Source: an uncultured bacterium
GTDB lineage: Bacteria; Bacteroidota; Bacteroidia; Bacteroidales; Marinifilaceae
NCBI GenBank assembly: GCA_905216195.1
Contig: CAJMSX010000002.1
Coordinates: 1 to 64,000, forward strand
Direction: 5' to 3'
Length of the DNA stretch: 64,000 nt
Shown: positions 7,753-16,243 of the stretch, piece after piece
Layout: each line of letters begins with the position of its first letter
Numbering within the stretch: position 1 is the stretch's first letter
Program-made: the position numbers and the translations under genes
Notes under the pieces: generated by a model
What the model saw: only the letters and a program-made list of their open reading frames with translations
Told to the model about the DNA's origin: nothing
Databases searched by the model: none

Positions 7753-7781
7753 TGTCGCCAAAAAACATCTTTTTGGCGACA
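7753..7781 (+). terminator. terminator after the DUF1016 gene
   Basis: TGTCGCCAAAAA (7753-7764) and TTTTTGGCGACA (7770-7781) are perfect 12-base arms around a five-base loop. It lies 60 bases after the stop at 7692. The A/T-ending arms suit termination in both directions. Confidence 0.7.
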
Positions 7782-7884
7782 AAACGAGTATGAATGTGGC
7801 TTCGCAAGATATTGAAAGAGAAAGGCTTTCAGTTGCCGATAGGCGGAAGCACGCAGGTCGGCGTTTCATTCAATCCGAAATACA

Positions 7885-8721
7885 GTGGAAGCGAATATTC
7901 TGCGCCTGATCCTGCTCTGCCTCGCCGGAGGATTGCTGTATGTCATCGGCTTCTGGAGACGGAAAACCGCAGAAGCGGCGTTTGCTGCTGCACGAACGGC
8001 TGGTAATGACGAACAGCGCGACCGTTATTGCCGCATGGCTGTGCTGGCCGGTCACCGGGATGCCTGCCGGATGTTCTGCCTTGCCCGTCCAGACCTGTTC
8101 GAGGATCGCCTCCCACTCAAGCCCTTCAAGTCTCACGGCATCCGGATGACCTTTTACGGACATTACTACCCATCCCGGTACAAAGATCTGCTCGACGATG
8201 AACAGCGGGCGTTCTGTCGCTCTATTTATCAGTTCAAGCAAGGAGAGATACATGGCATCGAGTTTTTCAAGGCGTGCATGGCTGCTTTACAGACGGAGAG
8301 AAAGTCTTACCATATCATGTTTATGCCGTGCAGTAACTGGATAAAATATGAACAGCGGTTCAAACGTCTCGACTGGTATATCGGCAAGCACCGGCCGGAG
8401 CTGACATCGGGGCTGTACGATGTGGATGTGTCCGAGCCGCGCGAGAGTCTGCATGAAGCCAAGGGCGGAGAGAACCGCATACTCGAACGGAATTACAGTA
8501 TCATGGGAAATATTAAGGGGAAAGAGATTATCATCATCGACGATGTGCTGACGACCGGACAGAGCGTGGCCGACTACAAGGAGGAGATAGAACGGTGCGG
8601 CGGCAAGGTGGTAGCGGCCATCTTCTATGGCAAGACCGTTACGATGCCGCCTTTGTTTCTGATTAAGGCGCATGTATGGGGAAGCCACATTGTAAGTGCA
8701 ATCAGAGGGACGGCAAAATAG
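7885..8721 (+). CDS. ComF-like phosphoribosyltransferase-domain protein with N-terminal membrane anchor
   Basis: A 278-residue protein. Residues 5-23 form one hydrophobic segment followed by WRRK, a probable anchor with the bulk in the cytoplasm. The C-terminal third carries the PRPP-binding motif EIIIIDDVLTTGQSV, typical of type I phosphoribosyltransferases and closest in style to ComF/GntX proteins linked to DNA uptake. The reaction in this setting is unknown. The only start in frame is GTG at 7885, because a stop lies at 7840-7842; the next in-frame Met would remove the anchor. The start is the least certain part. It is convergent with the M23 gene at 8794-9462. Confidence 0.75.
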   Translation: MEANILRLILLCLAGGLLYVIGFWRRKTAEAAFAAARTAGNDEQRDRYCRMAVLAGHRDACRMFCLARPDLFEDRLPLKPFKSHGIRMTFYGHYYPSRYKDLLDDEQRAFCRSIYQFKQGEIHGIEFFKACMAALQTERKSYHIMFMPCSNWIKYEQRFKRLDWYIGKHRPELTSGLYDVDVSEPRESLHEAKGGENRILERNYSIMGNIKGKEIIIIDDVLTTGQSVADYKEEIERCGGKVVAAIFYGKTVTMPPLFLIKAHVWGSHIVSAIRGTAK

Positions 8722-8793
8722 TCTGAACGGTTTTAACTCCCAAGTCAGCGACAAGACAAACACAAATAAATAACCCTTGGGCGACCTAATATA

Positions 8794-9462
8794 TCATAGC
8801 TCTGCCAATGCCGCCACGCATTCCTGCTGCGTGGATTGGATGTAGTCTAATAGTATCGACGGATCGACACTCTTGCCGTCGAGTTTGCAGGAGATATGCA
8901 GGTGTTCGCCGGTGCCGCGCCCTGTCGAACCGGTAATGCCGACCACATCGCGCGGACGAACTGCCGCACCTTTGACGGCGAGGATACGCGAGAGGTGGCA
9001 ATAGCTGACGGTATAGCTGTCATGCCGCAGGGTCACGTACTTGCCGGAGGTCTTGTCCTGCCCCACCTTGACGACAACACCCTCCATCATGGCCAGCACT
9101 TCCTCGCTCCGTGCGTGCAGATCCAAGCCGCCATGAAACTTTTTCTTCCCGGTAAACGGGTCTTTCCGGTAGCCGTAGGGCGAAGTAACCCGGATGTTCC
9201 GCAGCGGGTAGCATACGCCGAGGTAACGGTCAATCCACTTTTTTTTACGAACATCCACAGGTGACGCAGACGCAAGTATGTCCGTCGACGCACCTTGTAC
9301 GGGAGCCGCGCTTTCGGGCGTCGGCTTCGCTACGTCCGTGCCCGTGCGCAAAACTTCCACCTTGTACCGGTCAGGTATTGCGGCCACGGTGTTGAATTGC
9401 GCTTGAGCGGGCATTGCGGAGAGCGAAATACCCGACATCATCATCAGAAGCATTTTTTTCAT
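8794..9462 (-). CDS. exported M23-family peptidoglycan endopeptidase
   Basis: A 222-residue protein with a signal peptide (about residues 1-21, ending AQA) and an M23/LytM domain. The zinc-site motifs are intact: HGGLD (HxGxD), YCHLS and HLHI (HxH). M23 enzymes cut peptide cross-links in peptidoglycan. In conjugative elements such enzymes open the wall locally for the transfer channel. The gene faces away from the long transfer operon at 9681 and shares the 218-base spacer that holds a 12-base-arm palindrome, so the two directions may be jointly controlled. Confidence 0.92.
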   Translation of the reverse strand: MKKMLLMMMSGISLSAMPAQAQFNTVAAIPDRYKVEVLRTGTDVAKPTPESAAPVQGASTDILASASPVDVRKKKWIDRYLGVCYPLRNIRVTSPYGYRKDPFTGKKKFHGGLDLHARSEEVLAMMEGVVVKVGQDKTSGKYVTLRHDSYTVSYCHLSRILAVKGAAVRPRDVVGITGSTGRGTGEHLHISCKLDGKSVDPSILLDYIQSTQQECVAALAEL

Positions 9463-9540
9463 GCGGCAAAATTAGCAAGCTCTTTTTATGACGCATCAAA
9501 GTAGCGTTCTTTTCACCTATGAATATGGTTATTTAACTAT

Positions 9541-9576
9541 TTAGAATATGATATTTATTCTATAATCATATTCTAA
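9541..9576. promoter_or_regulatory. 12-base-arm palindrome before the transfer operon
   Basis: TTAGAATATGAT (9541-9552) and ATCATATTCTAA (9565-9576) are perfect inverted arms, 12 bases apart. They lie about 40 bases upstream of the -33 element of the plus-strand operon and about 80 bases before the divergent M23 gene start. The decamer AGAATATGAT recurs at 34977-34986 in front of the recombinase-like gene, which suggests a shared operator. Confidence 0.6.
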
Positions 9577-9617
9577 TCATAAAAATAGTGTATTATAATC
9601 GTTTATATAAGAGTATT

Positions 9618-9650
9618 TTTGCTTATCCAAATAAAATCGTTCTATATTTG
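9618..9650 (+). promoter_or_regulatory. promoter of the long plus-strand operon
   Basis: TTTG (9618-9621) and TATATTTG (9643-9650) are separated by 21 bases, a full Bacteroides-type match. It lies 30 bases before the ATG at 9681 and probably drives many of the genes up to 25633. Confidence 0.8.
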
Positions 9651-9680
9651 CCGAGTATAAATCTTAATATAAAATAGAAT

Positions 9681-10439
9681 ATGAAACAAGAACGATTTGT
9701 ATTGGAAGAACTGCCCTATCCGACACTTGCCCGCTTCGGGCTGACACAAGAGATGATCGAGGACTTGCCTATGCGCGTTCTGGAAGACATCGGCCAAGGG
9801 AGGTACTCGCCCGTGCTTCCCGTTCGCGTTACCGACGAGAACGGAGAAGTGATCGAGAGCCGCACCCGCTTTGCCTTTATCCGCATGGATAACGGCCAAG
9901 TAGATGTGGTCTTCTATCCCGCACTGAAATCCTCGCCGCTGGAACGCTACGACGAAGCGCAACAGAAACAGTTGCTTGACGGCAAGGCGATCATCGCGGA
10001 CGTGGAGATGGCGGACGGGCGGCACAGCAAGGCTTTCTTGCAGATAGACGAAGGTACGAAGCAGGTGATGTATGTTCCCACACCCATTATCGGGCGCAAC
10101 CTGCAAGTGCTGGCCGAGGAGCTGCACCTCGGCGCGATGGAGGTCAACGGGATGCAGCACGGTGAACCGCTGACCCTGGTCGTGGATAACGAACCCGTGA
10201 CGGTGGGCATCGACCTGCACGCCAAAACCGGCATCCGCTTCTGTTCGGGCGACGGGCAGCAATGGCGCGAGCAGTCCAAGCGCGAGTGGGACAAGTACAC
10301 TTTCGGTTGCTATGGCTGCTGGATGATGGGCGATGACGGGAACCTCGACTACGTTCCGGAGGAGGAGTACACCGAAGAGTTGTGGAACGAACAGAAGAAG
10401 AGCGGCGAGCGCAATCGTGCGGCGGCCCTTCATAAGTAA
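9681..10439 (+). CDS. transfer-region protein, DUF4099/DUF3945-like
   Basis: A 252-residue soluble protein, first gene of the long operon. The N-terminal part (YPTLARFGLTQEMIEDLP, then a segment ending SPVLPVRV) and the following KSSPLERYDEAQQKQLLDGK and DEGTKQVMYVPTPIIGRNLQ resemble the DUF4099 and DUF3945 modules common in Bacteroidales conjugative elements; the assignment is from memory of the pattern and is tentative. No catalytic motif is evident. The C-terminal part has two closely spaced Cys (CYGC). Function unknown; its place suggests a role in DNA processing or regulation of transfer. Confidence 0.8.
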   Translation: MKQERFVLEELPYPTLARFGLTQEMIEDLPMRVLEDIGQGRYSPVLPVRVTDENGEVIESRTRFAFIRMDNGQVDVVFYPALKSSPLERYDEAQQKQLLDGKAIIADVEMADGRHSKAFLQIDEGTKQVMYVPTPIIGRNLQVLAEELHLGAMEVNGMQHGEPLTLVVDNEPVTVGIDLHAKTGIRFCSGDGQQWREQSKREWDKYTFGCYGCWMMGDDGNLDYVPEEEYTEELWNEQKKSGERNRAAALHK

Positions 10440-10454
10440 AACCATTCAATCCGC

Positions 10455-10685
10455 ATGAGTATGGCACAAAACGAATATTATCCTGAAGAGGTACTTATCG
10501 AGAAGATGGAGAGCGGCGAATACGGCTGGCTCGATTACGTCAATCACTTCTCTGCCGAGTGGCAGGAGGAATACGTCCGCTACTGCGAGGAACACAGCCT
10601 CGCCGTCGACAACGCCTCTGCCGCCGAGTTCGTCCACCGCAAGGATGAGCAACTGGAGGCGGCAATGGAAGCAGGCGACGCGTAA
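10455..10685 (+). CDS. small acidic protein of the transfer operon, unknown
   Basis: A 76-residue acidic protein (many Glu and Asp), probably helical, with no signal or membrane segment. It starts 15 bases after the previous stop and ends 25 bases before the next start, so it is firmly in the operon. A second ATG two codons in (MAQNEYY) is an equally possible start. I do not recognise a family. Confidence 0.75.
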   Translation: MSMAQNEYYPEEVLIEKMESGEYGWLDYVNHFSAEWQEEYVRYCEEHSLAVDNASAAEFVHRKDEQLEAAMEAGDA

Positions 10686-10710
10686 CGGACGACAATCATA
10701 AGATCAGACT

Positions 10711-12279
10711 ATGGCAATACGAACGAATACCAATCCCCGACAGATGGACTTGCAGCCCGAAATGCGCAATATGTTGTTGCGTAACGGGCTTCAAGCCCAT
10801 GTCGTGCTCGACGGAGGTGGCTACCGGCTGCTCGTGCAAGGACACGACTCGCCGCTGCTGACCTATCCGATTACCGAGCGGCAGATGTTGGCACTCACGG
10901 ACTGGGGAACGAATACGGCCAACAAGAAAGCCTACAACGTGCTTACGAGCATTGTGGCAAAGGATTTCTACCTGCCCAAGAACTTTGTCCATGCCCGTAA
11001 TGCCAACGGGCGTGTGGCTATGGGGCTGCACGGCTACCGTATCGGTATCGGCGAATACGGACGTGTGGGGCGGATAGGTATGCCTCCGCCGTTCCTTGGC
11101 TGGACACCACGTAACCAGTGGGGCTTCCACCTGCGACGGGTCGGCGGGCAGCTTTTTTATCCGGGACCGTCTATCGTCCCCGAACGGCCGGACGGACGCA
11201 TGAAGCCCGGCGAGCTGCAATCGGGCGGCTACGGCTTCTACTATAAGGGTGGACAGCCGGCGCAGCCCGTGCCACAGCGGGATGTCTTACAAGATTTGCA
11301 GGCGGTCGTTACGCCGCTGGTCAGCCGTCCGCGCAGTCAGGAACCGGCACGCCCGTACAAGGAGTTGATCACTTCGCCGGTCTATTTCTCCAACGAGAAA
11401 TGGCGGGAATGTCTTGCCTCTCACGGCCTGATCGTGGATGTCGAGGCACGGACGCTGACCGTGCAGTCGGAGAATGTCACCGCCGATATGGTCTATGACC
11501 TGACGGAAGAAGAAGTAAGGACGCTGGTCGACGCTCCGATCGAGGAGCAGCCTGTCGAGAAGCGTCTGGAACTGTTGAACCGCATCATCGGATCGGACTT
11601 TGCCGACAAGGTAACGACGGAAGCCCTCGACAGCAAGCAGCGCATCGCCATCGGCCTGCATCCCGAAGTGCAGCAAGAGTTGGAAGAGCGGCAACGGCAG
11701 GAACAAGTATTCATGCCATTGGAAGCCTCTCTGCAACAAGAATCCATACAGGGCAGTATCGGTGCGGTCGTGGACGGTCGTGACCTGCAAGTGCTCAACG
11801 AGCGCAAGGGCTGGTATCGGGAGGAGACGCACGGACGGGAGGTCGAGGTGAGCGAGATAGCCGTGCAACCGGCACAAACAGAGGGAAAGTACAAGATGAC
11901 CGCCGTAATCGACGGACAGGTTATCAGCCACGAGATTACCCAAAAAGATTACGACAAGTTCCTCGCTGTCGATGACTACCACCGCATGAAGCTCTTTTCC
12001 AAGATTTTCAGCGAGGTAGACATGAAAACACGTCCGGAGGCGCACACGGGCCTCGGCGTGAAGATCTTCGCCGCCCTTACCGCCGGTACGGTGGTCGCGG
12101 CGGATGTTGCGCACGGCTTACATCATCACCACCATGCCCCGGAGTTCTACGGCGAGCGTTTCGACGGGTCTCCGCATCCGTACTTCAAGCCCGGCGTGGA
12201 TACGCCGAGGGATGTTGCCATACGCAACTTCGAGGCGGAGATGAACCGAGAGATTAACGACATGAGAATGGGGAGGTAA
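10711..12279 (+). CDS. large transfer-operon protein, unknown function
   Basis: A 522-residue protein with no recognised domain. The N-terminal 190 residues are rich in Gly and aromatic residues (HGYRIGIGEYGRVGRIG). A second region, about 215-460, is charged, with two similar beta-rich stretches (LTVQSENVTADMVYDLTEEE and a similar VISHEITQKDYDKF), perhaps an internal repeat. Near the C terminus a short hydrophobic helix (KIFAALTAGTVVAADVA) is followed by five consecutive His, so it may touch the membrane or bind metal. The stop at 12279 is four bases before the next gene, implying coupled translation. Confidence 0.8.
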   Translation: MAIRTNTNPRQMDLQPEMRNMLLRNGLQAHVVLDGGGYRLLVQGHDSPLLTYPITERQMLALTDWGTNTANKKAYNVLTSIVAKDFYLPKNFVHARNANGRVAMGLHGYRIGIGEYGRVGRIGMPPPFLGWTPRNQWGFHLRRVGGQLFYPGPSIVPERPDGRMKPGELQSGGYGFYYKGGQPAQPVPQRDVLQDLQAVVTPLVSRPRSQEPARPYKELITSPVYFSNEKWRECLASHGLIVDVEARTLTVQSENVTADMVYDLTEEEVRTLVDAPIEEQPVEKRLELLNRIIGSDFADKVTTEALDSKQRIAIGLHPEVQQELEERQRQEQVFMPLEASLQQESIQGSIGAVVDGRDLQVLNERKGWYREETHGREVEVSEIAVQPAQTEGKYKMTAVIDGQVISHEITQKDYDKFLAVDDYHRMKLFSKIFSEVDMKTRPEAHTGLGVKIFAALTAGTVVAADVAHGLHHHHHAPEFYGERFDGSPHPYFKPGVDTPRDVAIRNFEAEMNREINDMRMGR

Positions 12280-12283
12280 ACCT

Positions 12284-13672
12284 ATGAGAAAAGGAGAACT
12301 GACATACGACGACTTTCTGCAAAGGCTGAACATTCAGGATGTGCTTATCGACGCGGGCTACCACCTGAACCGGCATGACGGCCTGCGCTATCCCTCCTAC
12401 GTCCGTCTGGACAGCGAGGGTCGGCGCATTCGAGGCGACAAGTTTATCGTCACGCAGCAGGGAAAGTGCTGCTTCCGGGCGCAGCAGCAGAAAGTGTACA
12501 ACATCATTTCGTTCATCAAAGAGCATCCGCAGTTTTTTGCGGAATACCGGGCCGGCATCTCCCCCGACCGGCTTGTCAATCTTGTTTGCAATCGGCTGTT
12601 AAACCATCCCATTGAGGAACGGGAGACGAGGATCATCCAACCCAAGCGGGATGTGAAGCCGTTCGATAGGACGGAATATGACCTGCACAAGTTCAATCCG
12701 CAGGATCGGGCGACGCAGAAGAAGTTCTATCCTTTCTTCAAGCAACGCGGCATCGACCTCTATACGCAGTACGCCTTTCACCGGAATTTCTGTCTGGCGA
12801 CGAAACATCGTAAGGACGGTTTGAAATATACGAACCTCGCCTTTCCGCTGACCCTGCCCAAAGATACGGAGCAGGTCGTCGGCCTGGAGGAGCGCGGTCG
12901 TCCCCGCATGGACGGCAGCGGCAGTTATAAAGGCAAGGCCGAGGGAAGCAATTCGAGCGAGGGGCTGTGGATTGCCAGTCCTGCCCGGACACCCCTGTCG
13001 GCAGCCAAGCATATCTACTGGTTCGAGAGCGCCTACGACGCAATGGCTTATTACCAGCTTCGTCAAGCGGAGAACAAGGAGTTGCGCAAGGCGGTCTTTG
13101 TTTCGACGGGCGGCACTCCCACCGAGAGGCAGATGCGGGGTCTGCTTGCGCTTACCCTCCCGGCCAGACAGCATATCTGCTTCGACACGGATCTGGCAGG
13201 AATCGAGTTTGCCAAGAACCTGCAAAAGGAGCTGTACCGTGCGGTACGCTCCACCATCGAGATGACACCCGAACGGAAGCCTTACCTCGATTCCGTTCCC
13301 GACGGCGAAAATCTCGACAGCGGGGACATCTTCCTACTTCCCAAGGCTTTGCAGTCGAGCTACGGAAAATACGAAGCCGCATGGGAAGAAGCCATGTCGA
13401 TGCGTTCGAGCGGCCTGTGCCATCCGGACGATATACAGGATCAGGTGGATATTATGAACGGACATTACAGGGAGTTTCGCGGAGGGTTGCGGGAGTTCCT
13501 CGGTCTGGACAAGACGAATGACGCCTCCTTTGTCCGGGAGATGCCTGCGCATCCCAGCAAGGACTGGAACGAGCAACTGCTGGCAGAGCGGAAGCAGGAA
13601 GAATCCGTCGATGAAACGCCGGTCAGAGAGGAGGAATCCGAAGAGGAACAACGAACACGCTTTCACCGATGA
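12284..13672 (+). CDS. TOPRIM-domain primase-like protein
   Basis: A 462-residue protein with a C-terminal-half TOPRIM domain: the first acidic motif is in YWFESAYDAMAYYQL and the second in CFDTDLAGIEFA (DxD). An N-terminal segment with conserved Cys/His (about residues 35-70) resembles the zinc or DUF3991-like part of such proteins. TOPRIM proteins of this build are thought to act as primases that start complementary-strand synthesis in the recipient. The last 30 residues are very Glu-rich. The next gene overlaps its end by four bases. Confidence 0.85.
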   Translation: MRKGELTYDDFLQRLNIQDVLIDAGYHLNRHDGLRYPSYVRLDSEGRRIRGDKFIVTQQGKCCFRAQQQKVYNIISFIKEHPQFFAEYRAGISPDRLVNLVCNRLLNHPIEERETRIIQPKRDVKPFDRTEYDLHKFNPQDRATQKKFYPFFKQRGIDLYTQYAFHRNFCLATKHRKDGLKYTNLAFPLTLPKDTEQVVGLEERGRPRMDGSGSYKGKAEGSNSSEGLWIASPARTPLSAAKHIYWFESAYDAMAYYQLRQAENKELRKAVFVSTGGTPTERQMRGLLALTLPARQHICFDTDLAGIEFAKNLQKELYRAVRSTIEMTPERKPYLDSVPDGENLDSGDIFLLPKALQSSYGKYEAAWEEAMSMRSSGLCHPDDIQDQVDIMNGHYREFRGGLREFLGLDKTNDASFVREMPAHPSKDWNEQLLAERKQEESVDETPVREEESEEEQRTRFHR

Positions 13673-14166
13673 TGACGCCACAGACCCTAAGAAACATACA
13701 GGGTATCGTGCTGCAACCGCACGCCGGGCAGTTCGCCATCGACGAGCTGCCCACCCTTGTTTTGTGCTGCGCGGGATGGGTGTACGGGGGTATGGAGGGG
13801 TTGCCGCTCACAACTCTTGCCGTGCCGGTCGCCCTGCTGCTCTCACTGATCTTGCTCTACCGTTTCATCTACCTGCGCCGGATGCGCTACCGTATCGGTG
13901 CGGAGCAACTTGTCAGCGAACAGGGAATCGTCCGCCGCAAAGTGGACTATATGGAGCTGTACCGCATCGTGGATTTTCAGGAGCACCAAAGTCTCCTGCA
14001 ACAGCTCTGCGGACTGAAGACGGTAAGCATCTTTTCGATGGACAGAAATACACCCCGCCTCGATCTTATCGGCATCAGGCGCAGCGATGACATCGTTGCG
14101 ATTATCCGCGAGCGGGTGGAATACAATAAACGAAAAAAGGGAATATATGAAATCACGAATCATTAG
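13669..14166 (+). CDS. membrane protein with bacterial PH-like domain
   Basis: A 165-residue protein. Two hydrophobic stretches (about residues 27-42 and 47-65) form a membrane hairpin, followed by a domain of the YdbS/bPH2 type: YRIGAEQLVSEQGIVRRKVDYMELYRIVD and the continuation FQEHQSLLQQLCG. Such domains sit on the cytoplasmic face and usually mediate protein contacts. It begins inside the end of the TOPRIM gene and its end overlaps the next gene by 20 bases. Its role in transfer is unknown. Confidence 0.85.
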   Translation: MMTPQTLRNIQGIVLQPHAGQFAIDELPTLVLCCAGWVYGGMEGLPLTTLAVPVALLLSLILLYRFIYLRRMRYRIGAEQLVSEQGIVRRKVDYMELYRIVDFQEHQSLLQQLCGLKTVSIFSMDRNTPRLDLIGIRRSDDIVAIIRERVEYNKRKKGIYEITNH

Positions 14167-14842
14167 TTTGAGCTTGGTTGTGGTTCTCGTCAGCCTGCTG
14201 CCGCAGTGGGCCGAAGCCCAGATCGCCTCCTCTAACCCGTTGGAATGGGCGGCGTTGGCCGAGGGCAACGAGCTGATAAACGGACAAATAGAGAAGCAAA
14301 TCAAGGGGCAGACGAAAACGGCCCTTCTGCAAAACAGCATCGCCGCCGAGTTCAACCGCATACACAAGTGGGAGAAGCAGTACAACAGTTACCTCAAAAC
14401 GGCAAGCGGCTACGCTTCGTCGCTGAAAGCCTGCACGCATCTTTACAACGATGGGGTAAGGATTTTCTTCACGTTGGGGAAACTGGGTAAGGCTGTAAAT
14501 AATAACCCGCAGGGCATCGTCGCCGGGATGAGCATGAACAATCTCTATATCGAGACGGCAACGGAACTGGTCTCCGTCTTCACGCTTCTGAACGACGCCG
14601 TAGCCAAGGGCGGAAACGAGAATATGCTCACGGGAGCGGAGCGCAGCAAGACACTGTGGGCGTTGAATGACCGGCTATCCGTTTTCAGCCGGAAGCTGCA
14701 CCTGCTGTATCTGAGCATACGCTACTATACGCTGAACGATGTGTGGAACAACGTAACGGCCGGGATGCTCGACCGCGACAATGGCGAAGCGGCACGCATG
14801 GCCCTGTCGCATTGGCGCAGAGCGGCTGCCCTTACCCGTTAA
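14147..14842 (+). CDS. exported helical protein of the transfer operon
   Basis: A 231-residue protein when read from the ATG at 14147, which gives a clean signal peptide (MKSRIISLSLVVVLVSLLPQ then WAEAQ); a longer upstream reading would bury it. The mature part is mostly helical and resembles the protein encoded next (14856-15539): both have a similar length, a central NSYL/NNYLDSF segment and a Y-x-x-x-D-VWNN or GDIWRE segment followed by a basic C terminus. The pair look like paralogues working in the periplasm, perhaps as channel parts. No enzyme motif is seen. Confidence 0.85.
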   Translation: MKSRIISLSLVVVLVSLLPQWAEAQIASSNPLEWAALAEGNELINGQIEKQIKGQTKTALLQNSIAAEFNRIHKWEKQYNSYLKTASGYASSLKACTHLYNDGVRIFFTLGKLGKAVNNNPQGIVAGMSMNNLYIETATELVSVFTLLNDAVAKGGNENMLTGAERSKTLWALNDRLSVFSRKLHLLYLSIRYYTLNDVWNNVTAGMLDRDNGEAARMALSHWRRAAALTR

Positions 14843-14855
14843 AACCCTGTGGACG

Positions 14856-15539
14856 ATGAAACGGACGATTTGGATAGGCATACTGCTATTGTGCATCGGT
14901 ATCTGCGAGGTGCGGGCGCAAAACGATCCCGTGCTGACCGGGATGATCCTGCTTTATACCGAAAAGGCGGAAAAGGAGTTGAAGAATCAGGAGAAGGTGA
15001 TGTTGATGCAGACCACGGGGCATCTGTGGACGAAAGAGGAAGTAAAGGCCACGACCGACCTGCAACGAGAGTTCAACAATTATCTGGACTCCTTCCGGTC
15101 GATTGTCTGCTATGCGGCACAGATTTACGGCTTCTACTACGAGGTGTCGAAACTGACGGACAATATGGGCGACTTTACCCGGCAGGTAAGCCGCAGTTCG
15201 GCCAATGCGCTTGCCGTAGCCCTTTCCGCGCAGCGTAACCGGATTTATCGGGAGTTGATACTCAGCAGCGTGGAGATTGTGAACGACATCCGCACGGCTT
15301 GCCTCTCGGAGAACAAGATGACGGAAAAGGAGCGCATGGAGATTGTCTTCGGCATCCGCCCGAAGCTCAAGATGATGAACAAGAAGTTGCAACGGCTGAC
15401 CAAGGCGGTAAAGTACACCACGATGGGCGACATCTGGCGGGAGATCGACGAGGGTGCTCGCCCCGCCGCCGACAAGCGCGACATCGTGGAAGCTGCCAAG
15501 CGACGCTGGCGGCAGATCGGAAGAAATGTAAGACCTTAA
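14856..15539 (+). CDS. exported helical protein, probable paralogue of its upstream neighbour
   Basis: A 227-residue protein starting at the ATG at 14856 (MKRTIWIGILLLCIGICEVRAQ is a signal peptide). The mature part is charged and helical (QREFNNYLDSF, KMMNKKLQRLTKAVKY, GDIWREIDEG). It begins 13 bases after the previous gene and shares its size and layout, suggesting duplication. Probably periplasmic. Its function is not known to me. Confidence 0.85.
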   Translation: MKRTIWIGILLLCIGICEVRAQNDPVLTGMILLYTEKAEKELKNQEKVMLMQTTGHLWTKEEVKATTDLQREFNNYLDSFRSIVCYAAQIYGFYYEVSKLTDNMGDFTRQVSRSSANALAVALSAQRNRIYRELILSSVEIVNDIRTACLSENKMTEKERMEIVFGIRPKLKMMNKKLQRLTKAVKYTTMGDIWREIDEGARPAADKRDIVEAAKRRWRQIGRNVRP

Positions 15540-15553
15540 AAAACGGAAAAGAT

Positions 15554-16219
15554 ATGGGATTTTGGAGCACAGTATTGAAATACGGCGGTAAGGCTGCAAA
15601 AGGTGTCGGCACGGCTACGGCAGCTACCGGCAAAAGTATGGGTAACGCGGTGTTACATCCCTCGCAGACCCTACGAGGCGCGGGGCAGGCAGTCAAGACG
15701 GCAACCCTCGGCGGAGCGGTCGGTTATGTGGGTTGGGAGAAGTTGACCACCGACAAGAGCGTGGTGCGCATCGTGAGCGATGCCGTTGTCGGCGAATCGG
15801 TGACGAATGCCATCGCAGGCACGGCCGATGACGTGCGCGAACTGAAAGACAAGGCGGGGGAAGCCGTCGAAGCGGTAAGCGGCGCAGTGACAGGTATAGA
15901 TTCCAAGCTGGGCGGGGTGTCGAACTTCCTACGGGGAGCCTCCGGTGGCGGTCTTCCCGATATGTTCGGCAACTTCTTCCGCAACCTCGGACAAGGCAAC
16001 GTGTCGGGGTTGAGTATCGCGGGGCTGGTTGCCGCAGCGTTCCTCATATTCGGACGCTTCGGCTGGCTGGGTAAGATTGCCGGCGCACTGCTGGGAATGA
16101 TGCTTATCGGTAACAACGCGGGTATCTTCCGCACACCGAACACGGAGAGCGTGTCGAGGGTGCAGACTCCCGCCGCACCTGTCGAGGAACAAACCCAAAG
16201 CGGAGGGATGAGAAGATAG
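15554..16219 (+). CDS. Gly/Ala-rich membrane-associated protein of the transfer operon
   Basis: A 221-residue protein from the ATG at 15554 (MGFWSTVLKYGGKAAKG). It is rich in Gly, Ala and Val, lacks a classical signal peptide, and has two adjacent hydrophobic helices at about 155-190 (LSIAGLVAAAFLIFGRFG, then IAGALLGMMLIG). The N-terminal 60 residues look amphipathic. It may be an inner-membrane or pore-like component. It starts 14 bases after the preceding stop. Not assigned to a family. Confidence 0.8.
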   Translation: MGFWSTVLKYGGKAAKGVGTATAATGKSMGNAVLHPSQTLRGAGQAVKTATLGGAVGYVGWEKLTTDKSVVRIVSDAVVGESVTNAIAGTADDVRELKDKAGEAVEAVSGAVTGIDSKLGGVSNFLRGASGGGLPDMFGNFFRNLGQGNVSGLSIAGLVAAAFLIFGRFGWLGKIAGALLGMMLIGNNAGIFRTPNTESVSRVQTPAAPVEEQTQSGGMRR

Positions 16220-16243
16220 AAACATGAATCAATAAGTAATGAA

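Noticed and set aside
7794..8006. Plus-strand frame of 70 codons before the ComF-like gene
   Set aside because: The first 35 residues look protein-like, possibly the remnant of an older gene, but the frame runs into the ComF-like gene in another phase and no family is recognised.
11287..12114. Minus-strand frame of 275 codons opposite the 522-residue protein
   Set aside because: Antisense shadow of a GC-rich gene; repetitive Leu/Arg/His composition and no motif.
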